A stretch of DNA of 9,024 nucleotides, from positions 1-9,024 of the forward strand of contig DCVK01000051.1 of the NCBI GenBank assembly GCA_002335385.1, in the 5' to 3' direction. This DNA comes from Candidatus Aminicenantes bacterium UBA2190. GTDB taxonomy: Bacteria > Acidobacteriota > Aminicenantia > UBA2199. Shown piece after piece: positions 6,044 to 9,024 of the stretch. Each line of letters starts with the position of its first letter. The stretch's first letter is position 1. The position numbers and the translations under genes are program-made. The notes under the pieces were generated by a model that worked only from the letters and a program-made list of their open reading frames with translations, had not been told where the DNA came from and searched no databases.

Positions 6044-8352
6044 TTTCCGTCCTCGATCCTGATCGCCAGTTCGTCATGGACGACCTCGACGCGGACCTGG
6101 CCGCCTTCCTTGAGGCGGCCGAAAAGCACCTCGTCGACGAAGGGATTCTTGATCTTCTCCTGGACCAGGCGCGCCACCTCGCGGGCGCCGAAGACGCGGG
6201 AAAAGCCGCGCCGGGCCAGCCAGGCGACGGCGGCCGGGCTGACCCGCAGCCCCACCCCCCTTTGCTTCAGCTGGCCGCCGAATTCGCCGATCATCCTGCG
6301 GACGATGCGCGCCACCAAGGCCTCGTCCAAATTGCGGAAGGTGATGACGGCATCCAGGCGGTTGCGGAACTCAGGGGAGAAGAGCCTTTCCACCGCCTGG
6401 GTGACGGTCCCGGAGAGCGGTTCGCCCTGGAAGCCAACGGCCGGGCGGCCCAGTTCCTTGGCCCCGGCGTTCGAGGTCATGATCAGCACGATGTTGCGGA
6501 AATCGGCCTTGCGGCCGCTGTTATCGGTCAGAGTGGCGTAGTCCATCACCTGCAGCAGGGTGTTGAAAATGTCGGTGTGGGCCTTCTCGATCTCGTCCAG
6601 CAGCAGGACGGCGTAGGGCGACTTGCGCACCATCTCGGTCAGCAACCCGCCCTCCTCATAGCCGACGTAGCCGGGCGGGGCGCCGACCAGGCGCGACACG
6701 GTATGCTTCTCCTGGTACTCGCTCATGTCGAAGCGCAGCAGCGGTATGCCCAGCACCGCGGCCAGCTGGCGGGCCAGCTCGGTCTTGCCCACTCCGGTCG
6801 GACCGACGAAGAGGAATTTGGCAACGGGCTTATCGGCCTCGCGGAAGCCGGCCCGCGAGCGCTTGATCGCCCAGGAGACTTTTTCCACGGCCTCGACCTG
6901 GCCGAAGATGCGCGACTTGAGCTCGCTGTCCAGAAGCCGCAGGTTGCGGTTCTCGGCGCTGGAGACACTGCGCCGCGGCACCTTGGCGATGTGCGACACG
7001 ACCTGCTCGATATCGTCGACCGAGATGAGCGGAACCTTGCCCTTTTTCGGGGCTTTCATGCGCGCCAGCGCCCCGGCCTCGTCCATGACGTCGATGGCCT
7101 TGTCGGGCAGATAGCGGTCGTTGATGTGCTGGGCCGACAGCTCGGCGGCCGCCCGCAGCGCCTCGTCGGCGTAGGTCACCTGGTGGTATTCCTCGTAGCG
7201 CCCGCGCAGGCCCTGCAGGATCGCGACGGTCTCGTCGGCTGAGGGCTCGGGGATCTCGATCTTCTGGAAGCGCCGCGACAGGGCGCGGTCCTTCTCGAAG
7301 TATTTCTTGTATTCCTCGTGGGTGGTCGTGCCGATGCAGCGCAGCTTGCCCTGGGCCAGCACCGGCTTGAGAATATTGGCCGCGTCCAGCGAGCCGCCGG
7401 AGACGGCGCCGGCACCGATGACGGCATGGATCTCGTCGATGAACAATACGGCGTTCCTTTCATCCTGCAGCGCCGCCAGTACTTTCTTCAGCCGCTCTTC
7501 GAAGTCGCCGCGGTAGCGCGTGCCGGCCAGCAGTGACCCCAGGTCCAGGGCGTAAATGCGGATGTCCTTCAGCGCCGGGGGCACATTCCCCTGCACGACC
7601 AGCTGGGCCAGCCCCTCGGTGATGGCCGTCTTGCCCACTCCCGGGTCGCCGACGTGGACCGGGTTGTTCTTGAAGCGCCGGCAGAGAACCTGCAGTGTGC
7701 GCTCCAGGATGTCCTCGCGGCCGATCAGCGGCTCGCTTTCGCCGGCACGCGCCTTGTCGGTGAGTTCGCGGGCATACAGGCGCAGGAATTCCCGGGGCGT
7801 GCCGGCGGCCGTCCGTCTTTCGCGGTTGTCGTGAGGCTGGACGCCCGGGTCGTTTGCAGGGAAGGACTCGCCGGTGTCCGCGCCGCCCTGGTCGCCGGTG
7901 TCCGCGCCGGCCTTGTCGTCGGTGTCCGCGCCATGGGAAATGACATTCAGCAGGGTGAAGCGGCTGACTCCTTCGCGCAGCAGCAGGTAGGCCGCGAACG
8001 ACTCCTTTTCCTCGAGCAGGGAGGCATAGATGTCGCCGATCTCCAGGAGCTGTTTTTCTGCGGCCAGCGAGTGGACCACGGCGCGCTCCATCAGCTCCTG
8101 GAAGCCGAGCGAGGCGACGGGATCGGCCTTGGCCGCCTTGGGTATCCGTTCGTTCAGGTAGGTCTGCAGCTGCTTTTTCATCCACTCGACATTGGCTCCG
8201 CAGCGGCTCATGATCCCGGCTCCGGCAGCAAAAAAAAGCGAGGCGTACAGGATGTGCTCCGGCGTCAGGTACTCGTGCTTTCGCTTGCGGGCGTCGGCGA
8301 AGGCGACGGCGAGGACACGGTTCAACTCATCCTGGATCTCCATCCTGTTCAT
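6001..8352 (-). CDS. clpA: ClpA, ATP-dependent unfoldase of the ClpAP protease
   Basis: This 783-residue protein (E. coli ClpA has 758) is a two-ring AAA+ unfoldase that threads substrates into ClpP. The N domain, which binds ClpS, spans about 1-140. A Gly/Asp linker with a repeated unit starts at 141. D1 has Walker A GDPGVGKT (235-242), Walker B VLFIDE (302-307), pore loop TRYRG (278-282) and Arg fingers at RR 360-361. D2 has Walker A GPTGVGKT (517-524), Walker B LLLDE (583-587), pore loop GYVGY (561-565) and FRNR (662-665). VGF at 639-641 is the IGF/L-type ClpP-docking tripeptide, so this is ClpA and not ClpB. The ATG at 8352 is chosen because GAGGAGG lies 11 bases upstream, inside the end of clpS; the ATG at codon 4 is the alternative. 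clpS ends 6 bp upstream, implying translational coupling. Oddities: the linker repeat, and a Lys-rich tail (about 771-783) encoded by a heptamer repeat. clpP is not in the window. Confidence 0.97.
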   Translation of the reverse strand: MNRMEIQDELNRVLAVAFADARKRKHEYLTPEHILYASLFFAAGAGIMSRCGANVEWMKKQLQTYLNERIPKAAKADPVASLGFQELMERAVVHSLAAEKQLLEIGDIYASLLEEKESFAAYLLLREGVSRFTLLNVISHGADTDDKAGADTGDQGGADTGESFPANDPGVQPHDNRERRTAAGTPREFLRLYARELTDKARAGESEPLIGREDILERTLQVLCRRFKNNPVHVGDPGVGKTAITEGLAQLVVQGNVPPALKDIRIYALDLGSLLAGTRYRGDFEERLKKVLAALQDERNAVLFIDEIHAVIGAGAVSGGSLDAANILKPVLAQGKLRCIGTTTHEEYKKYFEKDRALSRRFQKIEIPEPSADETVAILQGLRGRYEEYHQVTYADEALRAAAELSAQHINDRYLPDKAIDVMDEAGALARMKAPKKGKVPLISVDDIEQVVSHIAKVPRRSVSSAENRNLRLLDSELKSRIFGQVEAVEKVSWAIKRSRAGFREADKPVAKFLFVGPTGVGKTELARQLAAVLGIPLLRFDMSEYQEKHTVSRLVGAPPGYVGYEEGGLLTEMVRKSPYAVLLLDEIEKAHTDIFNTLLQVMDYATLTDNSGRKADFRNIVLIMTSNAGAKELGRPAVGFQGEPLSGTVTQAVERLFSPEFRNRLDAVITFRNLDEALVARIVRRMIGEFGGQLKQRGVGLRVSPAAVAWLARRGFSRVFGAREVARLVQEKIKNPFVDEVLFGRLKEGGQVRVEVVHDELAIRIEDGNKGKRRKAKGKGKE
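7873..7932 (-). repeat. 24-bp tandem repeat in clpA encoding the linker
   Basis: GGTGTCCGCGCC recurs on the plus strand at 7873, 7897 and 7921, exactly 24 bp apart, giving two and a half copies. On the coding strand each unit gives eight residues of the form GADTxDxx (units start at ClpA residues 141, 149 and 157). The reading frame is kept. It lies in the flexible linker between the N domain and D1, where length change should be tolerated. Confidence 0.8.
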
Positions 8353-8358
8353 GCGGTT

Positions 8359-8682
8359 TCAGGCCTCCTCCAAGGTGCACGACAGCGGGAATTCCTGCTC
8401 GCGGGCAAGAGCAAGCACCCGGGAGACCTTGGTGCGGGCAATGTCGTAGCTGAAGACGCCGCAGACGCCGCTGCCGCGGCGGTGGACGTCGAGCATGATC
8501 CTCTTGGCCTCGGGCGCCGGCTTATGGAAGACCTGGATCAGGATATCGACCACGAACTCCATGGTGGTATAATGGTCGTTGAGCAGGATGACCCGGTACA
8601 TGCGGGGCGGGCGCAGTTCGGTCCGCTCGCGGACCTGCTGCTCGGAGTCGATGCCGACGGTCAATCCGTCCTGTTTTCCCAT
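8359..8682 (-). CDS. clpS: ClpS, N-degron adaptor for ClpAP
   Basis: This 107-residue protein matches E. coli ClpS (106 residues) closely over the core from Arg24 to the end, including the terminal CTLEEA. ClpS binds proteins with a destabilising N-terminal residue (Leu, Phe, Tyr, Trp) and hands them to the ClpA N domain. Residues forming the N-degron pocket are present: Asn35 and Asp36 (E. coli Asn34/Asp35), Thr39, Met41, Met63 and His67 (His66). The second aspartate of E. coli (Asp36) is His37 here. The first 23 residues are poorly conserved, as expected for the flexible arm that enters ClpA. The ATG at 8682 has only a weak AGG upstream, but the length fits. It is the first gene of a two-gene operon with clpA, 6 bp apart, with a strong promoter just upstream. 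No aat gene, which often accompanies this pair, is adjacent. Confidence 0.96.
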   Translation of the reverse strand: MGKQDGLTVGIDSEQQVRERTELRPPRMYRVILLNDHYTTMEFVVDILIQVFHKPAPEAKRIMLDVHRRGSGVCGVFSYDIARTKVSRVLALAREQEFPLSCTLEEA

Positions 8683-8705
8683 GAAGTGAGCCTACCCTTG
8701 GCTGC

Positions 8706-8735
8706 ATTGTAGCGCAGCACACGCCCGGCTGTCAA
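8706..8735 (-). promoter_or_regulatory. Sigma-70 promoter of the clpS-clpA operon
   Basis: On the minus strand, a perfect TTGACA -35 box (8730-8735) is separated by 18 nt from TACAAT (8706-8711). Transcription would start near 8699, giving a leader of about 17 nt before the clpS ATG. No heat-shock (sigma-32 or CIRCE) element is seen, so basal expression is expected. Confidence 0.82.
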
Positions 8736-8785
8736 CGTACGGCAGCAGTCCATCAAGTCAGTGTCAGCAGGGCAATACTATGACA

Positions 8786-8809
8786 AGTGGTAGTGATAGT
8801 GGTTGTGGT
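8786..8809 (+). repeat. Hexamer tract, consensus AGTGGT
   Basis: Four 6-bp units (AGTGGT, AGTGAT, AGTGGT, TGTGGT) run without interruption. They are similar in type to the 6-bp tract at 4321-4344 read on the opposite strand (AGTGAC, AGTGTC, AGTGCC). Confidence 0.6.
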
Positions 8810-8822
8810 AGCCGGAGATTAG

Positions 8823-8851
8823 ATTGAAATCCAGAATCAGTAATTGAAATC
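8823..8851 (+). repeat. 9-bp direct repeat ATTGAAATC
   Basis: ATTGAAATC occurs at 8823-8831 and again at 8843-8851, 20 bp apart, or about two helical turns. The spacing would suit a dimeric regulator, but the sequence is AT-rich and lies in repeat-rich DNA, so chance is possible. Confidence 0.4.
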
Positions 8852-8885
8852 GGCTGACGGTTAGAAAACTGCAATACGAAGACTC

Positions 8886-9003
8886 AAATTCCAAATCCCA
8901 AATTCCAAATAACAAACAATATCCAAATTCCAAATTCCAATTTCCAAAACAAAAGCTCCTTGCAATAGCATTTTTATTGTTTTGGTCATTGGGTAATTGG
9001 AAT
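8886..9003 (-). repeat. Dispersed intergenic element, copy B (inverted relative to copy A)
   Basis: Read on the minus strand, it begins with ATTCCAATTACCC (9003-8991), continues with TGACCAAAACAA, then GCTTTTGTTTT (8956-8946) and a 60-nt heptamer tail (8945-8886). The tail aligns without gaps to copy A at 51 of 60 positions, including the single 4-nt GTTT unit in the same place. The preceding 11 nt match at 10 of 11. The middle differs in length, so copy B is about 17 nt shorter. Confidence 0.75.
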
Positions 9004-9024
9004 CACTCTTGTCCTAAGAAAAAT

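Larger units (their letters stand above)
8683..9024. other. Gene-free region upstream of clpS
   Basis: Apart from the clpS promoter, these 342 bp hold no credible ORF and no tRNA or rRNA that I can recognise. From 8786 on it is largely repeat: a 6-bp tract, a 9-bp direct repeat and copy B of the dispersed element. The window ends before the next gene, so whether it is a divergent promoter region is unknown. Confidence 0.6.

Overview
The window is chromosomal DNA from a bacterium with GC-rich genes and AT-rich intergenic spacers. Promoters are of the housekeeping sigma-70 type (TTGACT/TTGACA/TTGATT, 17-18 nt, TACAAT/TATAAT), and ribosome binding sites are of the GGAG type. A clpS-clpA pair, a LeuT-like transporter and AT-rich spacers packed with 7-bp repeats suggest a Gram-negative lineage such as Acidobacteriota/Aminicenantota or a deltaproteobacterial group. 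That placement is inference and not firm.

Layout, left to right. Positions 1-765 (+) hold the 3' nine-tenths of nfo, DNA endonuclease IV, which converges on a LeuT-type Na+/amino acid symporter at 807-2471 (-). A 217-bp divergent promoter region follows, then a second symporter of the same superfamily but of the shorter MhsT/TnaT type at 2689-4032 (+). A 307-bp spacer made almost entirely of short repeats separates it from an APC/LAT-family amino acid permease at 4340-5818 (-). Next is a repeat-rich spacer of 182 bp, then clpA at 6001-8352 (-) and clpS at 8359-8682 (-), which form one operon read from a strong promoter at 8706-8735. The last 340 bp hold no gene but more repeats.

How the genes fit together. 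Three different secondary amino acid transporters lie side by side, each apparently with its own promoter, next to the ClpAP unfoldase and its N-degron adaptor ClpS. This would suit an organism that takes up and recycles amino acids, but the link is by position only. nfo is an unrelated base-excision repair gene.

The least ordinary content is non-coding. The longer spacers carry arrays with a 7-bp period (GATTCGT, GGAATTT, CCGTAAA and GGCAAAA families) or a 6-bp period. Two spacers share a recognisable dispersed element of about 120-135 bp, present in inverted orientation at 4111-4245 and 8886-9003. Its 60-nt heptamer tail matches at 51 of 60 positions without a gap. GGCAAAA-type arms form nested inverted repeats in two other spacers, and one arm runs into the end of clpA, where it encodes a lysine-rich tail.
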